From: Phoenix dactylifera
Lineage: Eukaryota > Streptophyta > Magnoliopsida > Arecales > Arecaceae
Assembly (NCBI RefSeq): GCF_009389715.1
Contig: NC_052395.1
Location: 5,852,812-5,916,811 of the forward strand
Length of the DNA stretch: 64,000 nucleotides
Direction of reading: 5' to 3'
The notes under the pieces are model-generated. The model saw only the letters and a list, made by a program, of their open reading frames with translations, did not search any database and was not told where the DNA came from. Shown in pieces: positions 33,201-44,889 of this stretch (positions within the stretch are counted from its first letter, which is position 1; each line of letters starts with the position of its first letter). A program made the translations under genes and the position numbers.

Positions 33201-35371
33201 TGTTGACCTTGATTTTTGATGACTTTTAAAAATATCTTTTCACATGTCAGTTTTTCTTTTTAATTTTTATAATGTGTCTTATTAGGAATAAGATGAAGGA
33301 AACAGCAGATCGGTGTGGCCTTCCAACTTTTGTTGTTTCTGATGCAGGGCGCACACAGGTTTATTTTTGTTTTTATCATGTAAATGTAAATATTACACAA
33401 TGTGGTTTCACTAAATATTCACAAAGGAGTTGTCGATTATGTTACTGAAAATCATGCTACTGAGCATGCTTCGTAATGATCATCTCGAGAACATGAAACA
33501 ATCATAATTAACATGCAAAAGCGACAAAAACAAGTAAAATAGATTATCTGCACAGTCGTGTACGGTATAGAATTAAATACCTCATAATAATTTTTTCTGT
33601 TAATGGATGCAGAATATTCTAATTCTGTCATGAAACCCTTGAAGTTCTGATGGTAAGGACTTATGAATAAATTACTTTGTTCAATATTATTCATATAATT
33701 ACTCCCAATTAATTGTACATGAAATGGATGGAATGCTCTTGGGAAGACCAAATTGGTTCAAGATCCATCAAGAGGGAGATGGACATTATTTGGACCCAAA
33801 TTTTTTATCTTGAATCTCCTTCCTGTCAAAAGTTATCCTTTGAATATGATGGATGCTCAATGCAAGCCACTATATGCACAATAACGCTGCCTCGCTGTCA
33901 TTTGTTTTCCTGGTGGTTTATTTGACAAATGTATGCACATTGCTATTGCAACAAACAACATCCATCTCAGCTATATTGGATGCAATACATGAATGGCTTG
34001 GTGAATTTTACTTTTACTGTTTTTTCTCTTTTTTCCCCATACGGATGTTTGATGAGGTAGGATCCAATTATCAATACACTTATTATCATGATTTGTTAAT
34101 TGTGTCCAAGCAAGATTATGCTCTGTGCTGTAGTCATGATTAAAATCTCATGCAGGTTCAAGCTGGGTCGAGGACAGTTCTTGCCATTGGGCCAGGTTAA
34201 GTCCTCCCTACAGCTTGTATATGAAGTTATTCTCATTTATATTTAGAATCTATGTTATTTTTTCTTACAATTGCTTTCAAACAATCTGCATTTGTTTTTT
34301 TAATTTAATATGCTTTCCTCTCAAACAAAAATAAAATATTGGCTTTAAAAAATTTAGAAGAAAAAAAGGAGGTAGAAGGAATAGATAAGATAATTTGAAG
34401 GATCTTGATGAATAGGTAGAACTTGACAATCTTCAAGGGGAAAATTGTTAGTGTAATATTCATAAAAATTGTATGGGGTTCATGAAATTAACCAAATATT
34501 AGAATTTAAAACTAAAACTAATGTCGAGAGGTGTTGAACTTGAGCTAAAACTTCGAGGAAGGAAGGGAGTGTCCGCACAACCAATTGTGATAAGACAAAA
34601 ACCTCACTACAACACATACGGCAAAGGGTGTCAGAACCTTAGTGGCAACGGTGACCTGCAAGCCAGTAGGCTCTCAATGGGGGTGGATGGTAGGTAGAAG
34701 AGGAGCAGGGCAGATCATTCTCTTACAAGGCTGAAAACACTATCTTGGCTGGCCTCTCTAAAGATACACCTCTCACGATGCTCACTCACAAATTCTAAAA
34801 ATCTGCCAAAAGGTAGGTGAGAGAATAGAGAGAACACAATGACAAGTCCTACAAGGGAATTCGCACTAATCAATAACTCAAGTATGAGTACAAGAGGAGC
34901 CCCAATGGGATATTTATAAGTGGTACAAAGGAACTCTTTTCTTCACCTTTCCAATGTATGGTTCCTAATTTTATGATGACTCGAATAACTCTAACTATTA
35001 ACTTTCCTAATAATATCAAAAGTCGTCGAAAGAGAAGTTCACAAAAATTAAAACTTCTTAAAATTGATCAACATCAAACTTTCCTAATAGAGAATTGGCG
35101 TCCAAGTGGCATAGCACCCAATGTGGGACTCAAACCCACTCACCCTACAGGTGAATCCTAGATGCTCCAACGTCAAAAACCATATACTGTAATTAAGCAG
35201 GAATAAAATCAGGAAAAGAAGTTTGTTCAGCAATACTCATAAGATCTGAAAATTTTAATGTTTCTGAAGGTTAGGGAGATGTTTATTAGAAAACACAAGG
35301 GCATTATTATGCAGCAATGTTTTGGAGCTTTTCTAGAAATGACTTGCAAGGGATTTGGATTTACTTTGAGA

Positions 35372-35434
<63 letters not shown>

Positions 35435-35944
35435 CTTTGCAAAAGATCTTAAATTTGCCCTATGTAAAGTCAATGAAAAAACTTCATTTATTTATTATAT
35501 GGTTTGATGTGGGTGGTTAAAGCTTATCGGTAGAGCTAATACAAACTATATCACGTGGTGAAAATGTTGATAATTGGTTGTCTAATGATCTGTGTAATAT
35601 GATGGGAAGGATAGACTTGTCTAATTAACAATATTTGTTGACATACTTGATTCAACTTCAATTGAAAAAATGGCTATCTAATTATAATACTTTCACATTA
35701 TATTGTGTATGGTTGCCCTTAATTCTATTTACTTTTATTTGTCTTAATTTTTGTCAAGCATCTGATGGCAAAGCAATTCAGTCCAAAATAAGCACCCTTT
35801 TATATTGCCTGTACTAGACTATCCTGCTTTCTGTCTAATTATTATCTGTTAGTCTTATATTATTAATACTATGTTATTGGATGTTATCAAATAGGGAGGA
35901 AAGCAGATATTGATTCGGTTACCGGAAAACTGCGGCTACTTTAA
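30248..35944 (+). CDS. Peptidyl-tRNA hydrolase 2 (PTH2 family), seven exons; start codon unclear
   Basis: PTH2 releases tRNA from peptidyl-tRNA that drops off ribosomes. Exons: 30248(?)-30427, 31479-31539, 31890-31926, 33082-33159, 33286-33358, 34156-34195, 35895-35944, all with GT-AG borders and keeping frame to a TAA at 35942. The core reads VLIVRQDLRMGAGKIASQCA, HAATGMYAEM, CKNQQEMNKM, FVVSDAGRTQ and VLAIGPG and ends GKLRLL, the whole Pth2 fold with its GK.A.QC.HA and DAGRTQ motifs. Exon 1 adds PENFLPGLVIGFLLGLFIDL, a membrane anchor as in plant PTH2 homologues. No ATG lies in this frame upstream: the only nearby ATG (30247) is in another frame that soon stops, as if the start region had lost or gained bases. 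Translation from the Met at 30425 would still give a complete 113-residue soluble enzyme. A likely 3' UTR intron spans 35962-36042. Confidence 0.88.
32478..32800. repeat. TCGGTACG-type degenerate repeat block in a PTH2 intron
   Basis: The motif CGGTAC and close forms (TCGGTACC, CTCGGTACA, TCGGTATGG, CAGTACGG) recur more than a dozen times in about 320 bases, spaced mostly 10-20 bases. A shorter block of the same kind lies at 41370-41530 in another gene's intron, so it is a dispersed repeat family. Confidence 0.7.
34525..35172 (-). mobile_element. Probable solo LTR or LTR remnant in the last large PTH2 intron
   Basis: On the minus strand the block has LTR-like order: TTGGAGCATCTAGG start, GAGTCCCACATTGGGTG, then TTATAAATATCCCATTGG (TATA-like) and a CT-rich stretch. 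AGTCCCACATTG is shared with the copia LTR at 26173. Ends and TSD are not clear, and there is no coding part. Confidence 0.4.
35376..35432. repeat. (GA)n microsatellite
   Basis: About 28 uninterrupted GA units in a PTH2 intron. Confidence 0.97.
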
Positions 35945-36120
35945 AATGGGCAGCCACAAGGGTCAGTACATTATGCCATTATTTCCTTTTATCAACCTGT
36001 AAAAACTGTTAGTTATAAATTTGCTTGCATGTTTCTTTGTAGGATGTATACTTCATTCGGACCAGGGAAGGGAAAGAGAATGATTCTATGATGAATTTCA
36101 CTTCTCAGATTGTGTTGCAA

Positions 36121-38785
36121 GAGAATTTTGCATGAAGTGGAATTAGGTGATAAGTTATCTAAAATGGTTGCAGGAGAAATTCTTAGACGATGTAACGCTA
36201 ATTAATATACATACATATTAAGGAACTTGGTGGGGGGATTAAGAAGAAAATATCAGAAAAAAAATGGAGAGTGGGGTTTGTAAGAAACGATTTTAATGAT
36301 CTTGCACTGCATAGATTATTTAGACCTCCAGATGAATGAAATATGAAGTATCCAAAAAGTGTATCATGGGCAATTTATGAGTGGCGAGTTAAGTATGTTC
36401 AACCTTGTTGCTAGAGTTTATGCAACAAACCTACTTCATGTTACAAGAAGCCTCTCATGTTATTAGCATACGGCTGTTGTATTTTATATGAGTTTCGTCT
36501 CTTAAACCATTCATTTTAGTTGTATAGATTCATCTCCAATTTTACATCTTCCAGGCCCTCCTCTTCAAGTGCCTAGCTTCTGAAAATAGTATAATTTTAT
36601 ATCTTATCCATCAGCTTTGACTAAGGAGTTTGTTTTCTTAGTTGGAGTTTTGGAGGATCTCTCTGTTTCTGTTAATACGATGCCAATATGTAATTCTGGC
36701 CCTATGGAAATAAAGAAGAGCTGCTTCATTCTGCCTCAGCCTTACAGATCTAGCAGTTTTTATGAGCCAATCCAACAAGACTTGGCCACCTCATTACGCA
36801 TTGTTTGAGAGAGGCTGAAAATATTGTTGGACAACTATATAGTTCATGCAATGAACTCTGGACCAAAATAATGGAGGATGTTTTATTATAAAGACCTTGA
36901 AATTGAATGCTAGCAAATATAGCATTTTTAATGGGAATAATGTTGTTGTTGTAAGTTTGGTTAATCAATGCGTAGAATAAGGGAGAGATGGATATAGTGA
37001 AGAAGAGCCAATTCCATCAGTTTTGCTATGTACATACTGTAGAGCAATTGGGAAGTTGCACGTGCTTGAGCACAATGGAGGTAATGATGTTATGGTGCAC
37101 AGGTGGCAAATTAAGGTGCTCATATCTTGGTTGATGAGCTCTAGAGACTAGAAAATGTGTATCAGCCTAATTATCAAATGTTGCTGTTATTATTTACAAA
37201 ATTGTGGTCAGACACAATAACTCCCTAAGGATCCTTTTTTCTTTGCATTAATAGTTGCGTGCTCTTGTTTGGCAGTGTGTTAATAAATCATATATCAATT
37301 CTATTATTAGACTATTTATGGTTGGTTGATCATTTTTATTAGAGACTGATCCATTATATGGCAGATTTTCCAGTACAGGAATGAGGAAGGCTCCTCTATC
37401 TTGGTGTTTTTCCTAAGGGATTCTTCCGAGGTGCCACGAGTGCAAGCAAAAGCCATGATTGTTCAGGGATTTAGTGAAGTCTTAACTAAAGTACGACGAC
37501 GGTCCTCTGCATGGCCTCCTCTTCCCTATCTTCTGTTGAAACAGCAGCTCTTGACCCGGGAAAGCCAATCAAGCAATGTTCATATCCAACTGCTAACTTC
37601 TGCAGGGTATTGGACTTCCATTTGATTTCTATTGGGGTATTATTGCAAAAGCTCCAATGTGGTTTGAGTTCTGTGTAATTTTCATGTGTTTGTTGAACAA
37701 CTCTTAACCTTTGAACGCACATATTTATCCAAAAACGGCTCCTTGTATGTTTTAGTTTGTACCTTTTCCTTTTTAATCTAATCATATTTCCTTGAAGTGT
37801 TATACAATGGAAGATTTCATTCAGCAGGTTAGCTCTTGTCAGCTGCAAAAGAAGGTATTCCAATTTGTTGCTCGCGTAAACCACTCTTTTTGTGGATTGC
37901 AGTAATCAATAGTGACATGATTGCAAAACCCAAGGAAAATGTAATATCTGATGTGAAAAGTATCCACCTTTATGATAAACATAATCATTAGCAGGAGTTC
38001 CAGCTTGATTATCCTTAAACCCAATTTGAGTTTTTCTATTTTGACTTGCTCCTCACGACATATTTTGACTTGCTCCTCCGTCGTGATCGAACGAGAAGGG
38101 ATAAGAGGTTTGTAGGATTGGTGTGATAGGATAATGATGGTTGTATTGCTGGAAGAATTTCAGGCTGAAAGTAAAAAATTAATATAAAATATTAAGACGA
38201 ATGGTCTGGCCGGTTGGGTAAAAAATAAATAAATAAATAAAAGAGAGGAGGATAAGGAGGGCTTCTCCCTGTTCAATTATTGCTGGCAATTGTGCTCAGC
38301 ATTGGTGTCAAAATGTTTTTTCTTTTCTTTTTATACTTTTAGATAATAAGAATAAGCCAAATATATTTTTATAGGAATATTGTAACAAAATTAAAAAATA
38401 TATATTATAGAGAGTGACAGGAACAACTGATAATTCTGTCCACAATATGCCCCCAGAATGCTGCCATATAAGAAGCAAAGATTGTTCTTCCAAACGTTCA
38501 ATTGACCCTACCAATAGTTTCAAGGGAGAAAAGGAAGAATAACCCCAACAACCTCCTTTTCCCAACCCAATTTTGCCAGATTCTTAATTCTTCTTAGGCC
38601 CTGCTGCCGACCAGTTTTGGTTCGGACCCATTTCGTAGCCAGCGTCCCCATGGTGAGAATTTCTCCTTTTTTTTTTTCCCCCAAAATAAGAGAAAAACTT
38701 TGATAAAGAAATACGCGGTGCCATTGACACTGCCACGTGCACAATCTATGGTGGCTAGGGACATCTAGGGCTCTCTCTCCATTTT
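36121..38785. other. Intergenic, no gene supported
   Basis: PTH2 3' flank and spacer before the LINE. Several short open frames exist, but none matches a family I recognise or has credible splice structure. Confidence 0.5.
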
Positions 38786-38789
38786 TTTA

Positions 38790-39320
38790 GCATGCAAATT
38801 TGCTTTCTGGGGAGCCTCCATCCCTCTTATCACCTTAAGGTGAATTTTGATGAAAACTGGTCTAACGGTGGCGATGGTGCAGGAATGGCATTTATGATCA
38901 GAGACTATTGTTCCAGGTTGATTGCGACGGGGGAGGCGGTCTTTCGAGGCATCAACATTTGGGGCGAGGCTCAAGGCTGCATGGGAGGAACTTGCTTATG
39001 CAAGACATATTCTGGAGGCAAGTTACATCATCCTGATAGGAAACTCAGCCTCGTTGATTGAGCGCGAGAGGGGAGGCCGGAGGAGGCAAAGCATCATCTT
39101 CTAGTTGACACACGTTTGCTTCGGAAGTGCCACGCGGTCCAGGTTAGGCACGTCCTACGGAAGGCGAACCAGGCTGCTGATTGGATCGCCTCATTCGCTA
39201 CTCATCATTCGAGAGATGTTCTCTGAGCTGAGCTGTCTTCCGTTCCTTCTGCTTTGTGTAGTCTTATTGTTAGTGATGTAGTTAGTTGTGCTAATGCGAG
39301 ATCAGTGTGAGCAGCCAATG

Positions 39321-39406
<86 letters not shown>
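38790..39406 (+). mobile_element. 5'-truncated LINE (RNase H 3' end) with 82-base poly(A)
   Basis: The plus strand encodes RNase H pieces of a plant L1-type LINE: VNFDENWSNGGDGAGMAFMI, then in a shifted frame EELAYARHILEASYIILIG, and near the end VRHVLRKANQAADWIASFAT. The short 3' UTR (GCGAGATCAGTGTGAGCAGCC) matches the copy at 20780-21058. The tail is 82 consecutive A bases (39325-39406), then GAAAGAAGAAG. The frame shifts show this copy cannot make a working enzyme. The 5' boundary is approximate and no TSD could be set. Confidence 0.85.
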
Positions 39407-39408
<2 letters not shown>

Positions 39409-39525
39409 AAGAAGAAGAAGAAGAAAAGAAAACCTTCGGAAACCCTCGCGCACTTTGCCCTCACGGTTCTCTCTACGACTCTCGTCGCCCGCTCCATCCT
39501 CTGTTCCTCTTCCAGTCTCCATCTC

Positions 39526-42500
39526 ATGGCCTCTCGTTGTCGTTCGATCTCGAGACCTGCCGTCTCTTTCCTCAAGTCTTCCATGAGGAAAACCATCAGC
39601 CCGCTCTCTCCTAATCTTCTCACTCGTCCCGTTCCTTCTTTTCCGAGGCAAGATCTTTCTTATGTTCGTCACTTCTTCCCCTCCTGTATTTGTTTTTTTT
39701 TCTGATCTCTTTTGGTTTTCATTTTAGGGTTCCTCGCGCGATGGGTTCCTTGCAATCCCTCCTGCCGTTCCACAGCGCGGTGTCTTCGGCTCGGCTGACC
39801 TCGCGGCTCGGGATAGACTCCACGGCGGGCTCGAGGTCGCTGTCCCAGGGTACGCTCTGCAGTTCCAACCCCGGAGTCTGATCCTTTCTTTCCCCCCAAT
39901 TTCTCTCTGAACTATCTTGTGGAGTAAGACACCGTTCTCTTTTTTTCTTTTTCTATTTATCTCTTTCGACTCATTGACTCATGCGTGTGACAAACTTTTC
40001 TCGTAAGATTTATGCGATTTCGAATTCTTATAGTTTTGGTTGCAACGTGGTTCTATTTGTTTGTTGGGAGGCTCAATATATGATCCGACATAGGGAAGCT
40101 GCATTTGGCGTTGCTTTCTGGGATCTGGTCAGCTGGCTATTGTATGATTTTTAAAGGAGAGGCCTTTGCAGTGAAGCGAATGTGATAGATTTTTTTTCCC
40201 GATTATGGTTGTTTTCACTTAATATACACTGATGAGAAGCTGAAGTTTTATTTGGCTCGTGACTGTAACACCGATGTATTGATCAAGAGAGCTGAAATGG
40301 CTTATGGATTATGGATGTGCATGAACTAAGCATGCCAAAGATGAGTTGGGTTTATCAGTAAATAAAACTTTAAGAATGCATTTGAGAAAAAAGAGGATAG
40401 GGAATTTCTTAGGCTTGTTCTGGAGCTGAACGAACGCAGGTGCTTCATAAAACATGCCACAGATGAGCCTTGGTACCAGATAGTTGCAAACTTGACATGC
40501 TTCTATCCTCAAGATCATGTGAATCTTTTGTCATAATCACTTATTAGAATGGCAGCTTTGCAAAACAATTCTATCCTTAGATATAAAACATATTCCTATG
40601 TGCTAGAAACTAAGTATCATTCTTATGTATGCTTAATCTATCTCCCATGGTTGAACAATGAGAGACAAGCTAGAATACTTCAGGGAATTGTAAGATTCCT
40701 TACAATGCTCTGAGGCGCCCACTATCAAACCAGGGAAAAAAAAAGAGAAAAAGGAAACCATTTAGCATGTGTTTTGGTTTCCAGGAGAGCTCCATTCTTC
40801 GTGCTTTAGATGATACCTGCTTTTTGTGCTTATGCACTAATTGAACATGGTGCTGATTTATCATGCTGTAACATATTGATTTCTTTAATGTGGAGTGAAG
40901 TTTTATTTTATTGACTTGTAGAGGTTTCTTTTTTTCACCATGAATGGTCGAAATATTTTGCATAATGCAAATATATTGTGAAATCAGGATTAGAGTTATT
41001 TAGTTATTTTATCCACAAAAACAAGGGGTTTTGAAGTTGGTTTCTTATAGGAGATCCCTATATAATCTAAGGCCCTCAAGTATCAAAGTGTTAACTGATG
41101 ACTCTTCGAAGGGTTACAAGCTTTATCGACTAAAGATATTAAGAAGTTAGAGTGTTGATCAAATGGTTTAAAAGGCATACACGACCTCTCCGGGGGCTTG
41201 AAGATGAAGACTGCTAGAAATGCGTAATTAGGTGGACATCATAACTGAGAAGCATCCTCAGTGTTTGATGTGTATAGTGGAATATCATCTTGATGTGGCT
41301 TGGTATTTGCATGGTTCTCTTTTAGCTGCACAATGTTTTAAATCCCTATAATGGACCCTATACAGATATGGGTCAGATCGGTATGGTAAATCCATGTACG
41401 GACACACGGTATGCTGTTGGAGTTGGGACAACAGATGTATTATGTGTTGGTACGGGGGCATAGTGAGCCCCCTACCACACCAGTACCGTGCCAGGTTGGT
41501 AATATATGCCCATATAGACAGTACGTGTAAGTACTGGAAACCTATAAGCCGGGCATATTTTGATAGCTTATTTTAACATGCTTTGTGACTTCTGCATTCT
41601 TGGGTGTTCCTGCAATTCATTTTCTAAAAACTTGAATTTGATATAATTGATAATTTACCTCAGATGATGATAAAAACGGACAGTTATTTGACATTTGATG
41701 TATTGATTCAATGGGATCCAGCAGGATGCTTTATTCATGAAAAGGTTCTACTTTTGCTTCTTCTTTTTTCATCTAGGCTTCTATTTCCTTTGCAAATCCC
41801 CACTCTGGATTCAAAATTAATTATGTCATAACAATTTTATAATCTAGGAAAGATGGGCACTTAGGCAGCCGAGCCGAGCCCGAGCTTGGGAAGAAAGAGA
41901 ATTGACATATCTTTTAATTGTCAGGTTCATGACGAGCCGAGCCGAGCCCGAGTAGAGTTTGATCAGGTTCATGAGTGAATTAGCAATTCTGAAATGCCTA
42001 CTGACCGAACAGGGCAAGAAAGAGAATTGACATATCTTTTAATTGGATTTCTAGAAGTTTATATATAAATGTTTGTGATTTCATGATCTGCAATTTTTTC
42101 TCTGAGATAGTTTCTACTATCATGCTATTGCTATTGAAAGACGACTCCAGCATGCTATGAAGTTCAAGGTCGAAAGCTCCTTGTGTTAACCCAACTTTTT
42201 GATGGCAGTTAGAATTTTTTGCCTGCCATATGTATTGTTCAAGGAGTGAAGGTTTCAGGAAATTATTCAGTGTAAGTTCTGTGGAGGATAAGTAATTAGT
42301 GGAGATCTACTAGACTAATACTAAGCAAGCATGACAATTGACAAAGGCAGCAAACTTTTGTTCATCATCTTTTAGATATACTTCACCAATATAACAACCT
42401 TTGTTAGTCTGGTTCTGGAAAAGCACAACTCTAGGACAGTGGGTTGCTGTAGTGTTTTCCCTTGATCAACTTGGTGTTAAGATACCATGTCTGAGTAAGA

Positions 42501-43692
42501 ATAACATGATAGACTTGAATGTTTACCTAACAAATTCTCTATTTTCCATACCTTTAGTTCTAGTTCAGAGCAAAGGCCTTATGCATCTATGTCTTGCTAA
42601 CGTTCCCATTAGATGTCATTCTTCCTTTGTTTTGTTACTCTTCGGACTTGCTGAGGGGCATCAGCCATTGTTGGTTTTATGCTTGACTGAGCTTTACAAC
42701 TGCATTAAGGAGATCATCAAGTTCTGATTATTCTATTTTTGATGTCCTATCACAGACTAATGGATAAGCTTATATTGTAATTGCATCCATGTAATTGGAC
42801 TTTGTAGCCAAGCTATCCTGCTAAAATCAATATTCTCATCCCAATGCTTTAAAAGATGAATCATTTCTTGCACCATAAGAGGATATGCTCGGATGGATTC
42901 ATAATGTTGGATCGCAAGAAGAATAATTGAAATTGCTCCAAAGAACTATTGGAATGTTATGTTTTCCCTTATTAAATGGTTTACGATTTGACTAAACTAT
43001 TCATATTTTTGTCTGCTACCTGAAGCCTTAGTTTAAGTTCCATTAACATGTGCTGAAATATTATGAAATGCATATATAGGTACTAATACGACTAGTAATA
43101 GAATGAGATCACATTTGCCATAGACTACTTCATTGGCCTAATTTCCTTGTAGAATTAACTTTCTGTGCATCACATATAATGAACTCGTGTGCCTCTTTAT
43201 ATATGCTTCTAAGATATAGTAGCATGTCCGAAAATTATTCATTTTATGTTCAATAAACTAATTGTTAGTTACAATTTTGGTTGAGGCAATAAGTCATAAC
43301 TTCTATTTCAGTTACATGTAACTATATTTTTTGTTGGTTGGAAATTTCCTGGAGAACAGCTGATTATCTTAGGAATGGCTAGCAATAAAATTCCCTCATG
43401 TCTACCCCACAATTATGTATGTTGTGATTTACAGAACACTGCATTTGGCTGGTTATGATATGTAATGTGGACTGAAAAAGTAGATGTAGTTAACAAAATG
43501 ATTGTACAAATTTCTGGCTGTTTTTCAAGAGCTTTATGTTCTCCCATTATTCTATGTAACTAATCAAATCAACCATCACATGGTGTGTATTAATATTTTG
43601 TGTTCATTACCATTGGATTGATGCTTTGTTTCCCAAAGTATGGTGTTAATGTGTTTCTTGTTTGTCTCTCAGAAACAGGCCTTTTTGATTGA
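39526..43692 (+). CDS. Small NFD6-like organellar protein with alternative C-termini
   Basis: Exon 1 (39526-39647) encodes MASRCRSISRPAVSFLKSSM..., an Arg/Ser-rich N-terminus that looks like a mitochondrial or plastid presequence. Exon 2 starts at 39728. The first intron has a GC donor (CCGAG|GCAAGA) and AG acceptor (TTTTAG|GGTTCC), keeping frame. Exon 2 carries MGSLQSLLPFHSAVSSARLT, the core of the plant NUCLEAR FUSION DEFECTIVE 6-like small proteins. If read through, it ends SLSQGTLCSSNPGV at 39881 (91 residues), the ending I know from family members. If spliced at 39850 (G|GTACGC) to an exon at 43673, the end becomes SLSQETGLFD (87 residues); this joins in frame after a good CT-rich acceptor. 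The biochemical role is unknown; NFD6 is linked to polar nuclei fusion and organelle function. Confidence 0.8.
41370..41530. repeat. GGTACG-type repeat block in the NFD6-like gene's long intron
   Basis: Several CGGTATGG, TGTACGGAC, TGGTACGGG and CAGTACCGTG units occur here, of the same kind as the block at 32478-32800. Confidence 0.5.
41866..42045. repeat. Local direct duplication of about 125 bp offset
   Basis: The 30-mer beginning AAGAAAGAGAATTGACATAT recurs exactly at 41891 and 42016. Between the two, GAGCCGAGCCGAGCCCGAG recurs at about 41868 and 41934. This is a local rearrangement inside an intron. Confidence 0.8.
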
Positions 43693-44045
43693 TAAAAGGC
43701 TCTATTGGCTGCGGATGTAGTTTACCTCAAAGCTTCCTTAGAAAAAAACTTTGATCTGGACATTTGCAGTTTGAGCTGCACGAAAATTGAGTTGAGGTCA
43801 TTGTTGTAAGGCACTCATCTTTGTTAAATTATGAATTATGTTACACCCCTCACAAAGAAGGGAGCTGATTTATTTTGGGGTATCGTACTGTTGTGTGTTT
43901 CTCAAAAAAAATTGTAACTCTTTGGCGCATGTCATATTATCATATCTGTTCTAAAACCTTGAGGAGCTGCAGTTCTCAAATTTGTCACTGAGAATCTATT
44001 GTATAATACATGGTCACTGGAGAATGTGATGATGGAATTTCAGTC

Positions 44046-44052
44046 AAATAAA
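44046..44052 (+). terminator. Possible poly(A) signal of the spliced NFD6-like transcript
   Basis: CAAATAAATCAG lies about 355 bases after the alternative stop codon at 43690. It is a plausible near-upstream element, but plant signals are degenerate. Confidence 0.35.
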
Positions 44053-44800
44053 TCAGCAGGCCGGCCTTTCCTCCGTATGAATGAGATCTCTTTGCATGGT
44101 ATTGATGTTTATCTGGTTTTAACTGCAACCTCCAAGTGGAGGAAATAGATAAAGAACTTTACCCTTCTGGATCAGCACTTCAATTTGCTGTTTTATTGCT
44201 AAATCTTGAAGCATATATGGGACTGTAGCTATTGTGCCTTGGTGAAAAGAAATCCTCTTCTTCAATCTCTCCTAGATATATCATTCAGTCTCACTCGATC
44301 ATTGTCGGTTTGCGACAGTTCCTAAATCTTGACTTGATGATCTATAATAGATTGCCAACCAAATGTCGATTAGAAACATTTTTCTCCTCACTGGGATGGA
44401 CCCCCTAGGGTATTCAAGCCTAATCATTCTATAGGCTATCTAATCTAAAATTGCTCAATTGAACTTAATTGGTCCGTTATAATACTCACAAAATAATCAC
44501 CATATAACAACAACAAACGGTTGTTGATAAACGATGTAGCAAAGCTATCACGGTTAGGATTGAGAGCCATGCGGCCACCATTTTCCATCAGAAAATGTGC
44601 ACCAAATCGTGCATTTTGGACCAAAATTCTTGTAGGCCAAACTGCTCCTCGTTGGACGCCTGCGATTATGAAAAAATTAAAAAAAAACGCAAAGAGGTAA
44701 GGGTATTTTTAGTTAAATTATTACTTCGCTCTCCAGCGGAATAACTGGGGTTTTCCGACAACGTCGAACTTATATTATTTTCCCCCCCAAATTCGAAAAT
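44053..44800. other. Intergenic spacer and NUP35 promoter region
   Basis: No gene seen. TTATATTATTTT near 44770 could be the TATA region of NUP35. Confidence 0.45.
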
Positions 44801-44812
44801 TCCCCAGTCTCC

Positions 44813-44844
44813 ATACGTCATTACGTCCCCAAAATTTAGGGTTT
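44813..44844 (+). promoter_or_regulatory. ACGTCA motifs and telo box in the NUP35 5' region
   Basis: TACGTCATTACGTCCCC (TGACG-type cores, about 44813-44829) is followed by TAGGGTTT at 44837-44844, the telo box common near the start of plant genes for growth and translation. The start codon is 46 bases further on. Confidence 0.5.
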
Positions 44845-44889
44845 AAGGTGTCAGTTCTCGCCGGAAATCAGAAGGATAGTGGATCGGAG

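Noticed and set aside
35371-35520. Glu/Arg repeat frames
   Set aside because: They are a translation of the (GA)n microsatellite in an intron.
39288-39705. Lys-rich or Phe-rich frames through the A tract
   Set aside because: They are products of the LINE poly(A) tail; the real start of the following gene is the ATG at 39526.
44848-44889. N-terminal extension of NUP35 starting at 44848
   Set aside because: The codon there is GTG, and the family proteins begin near the ATG at 44890.
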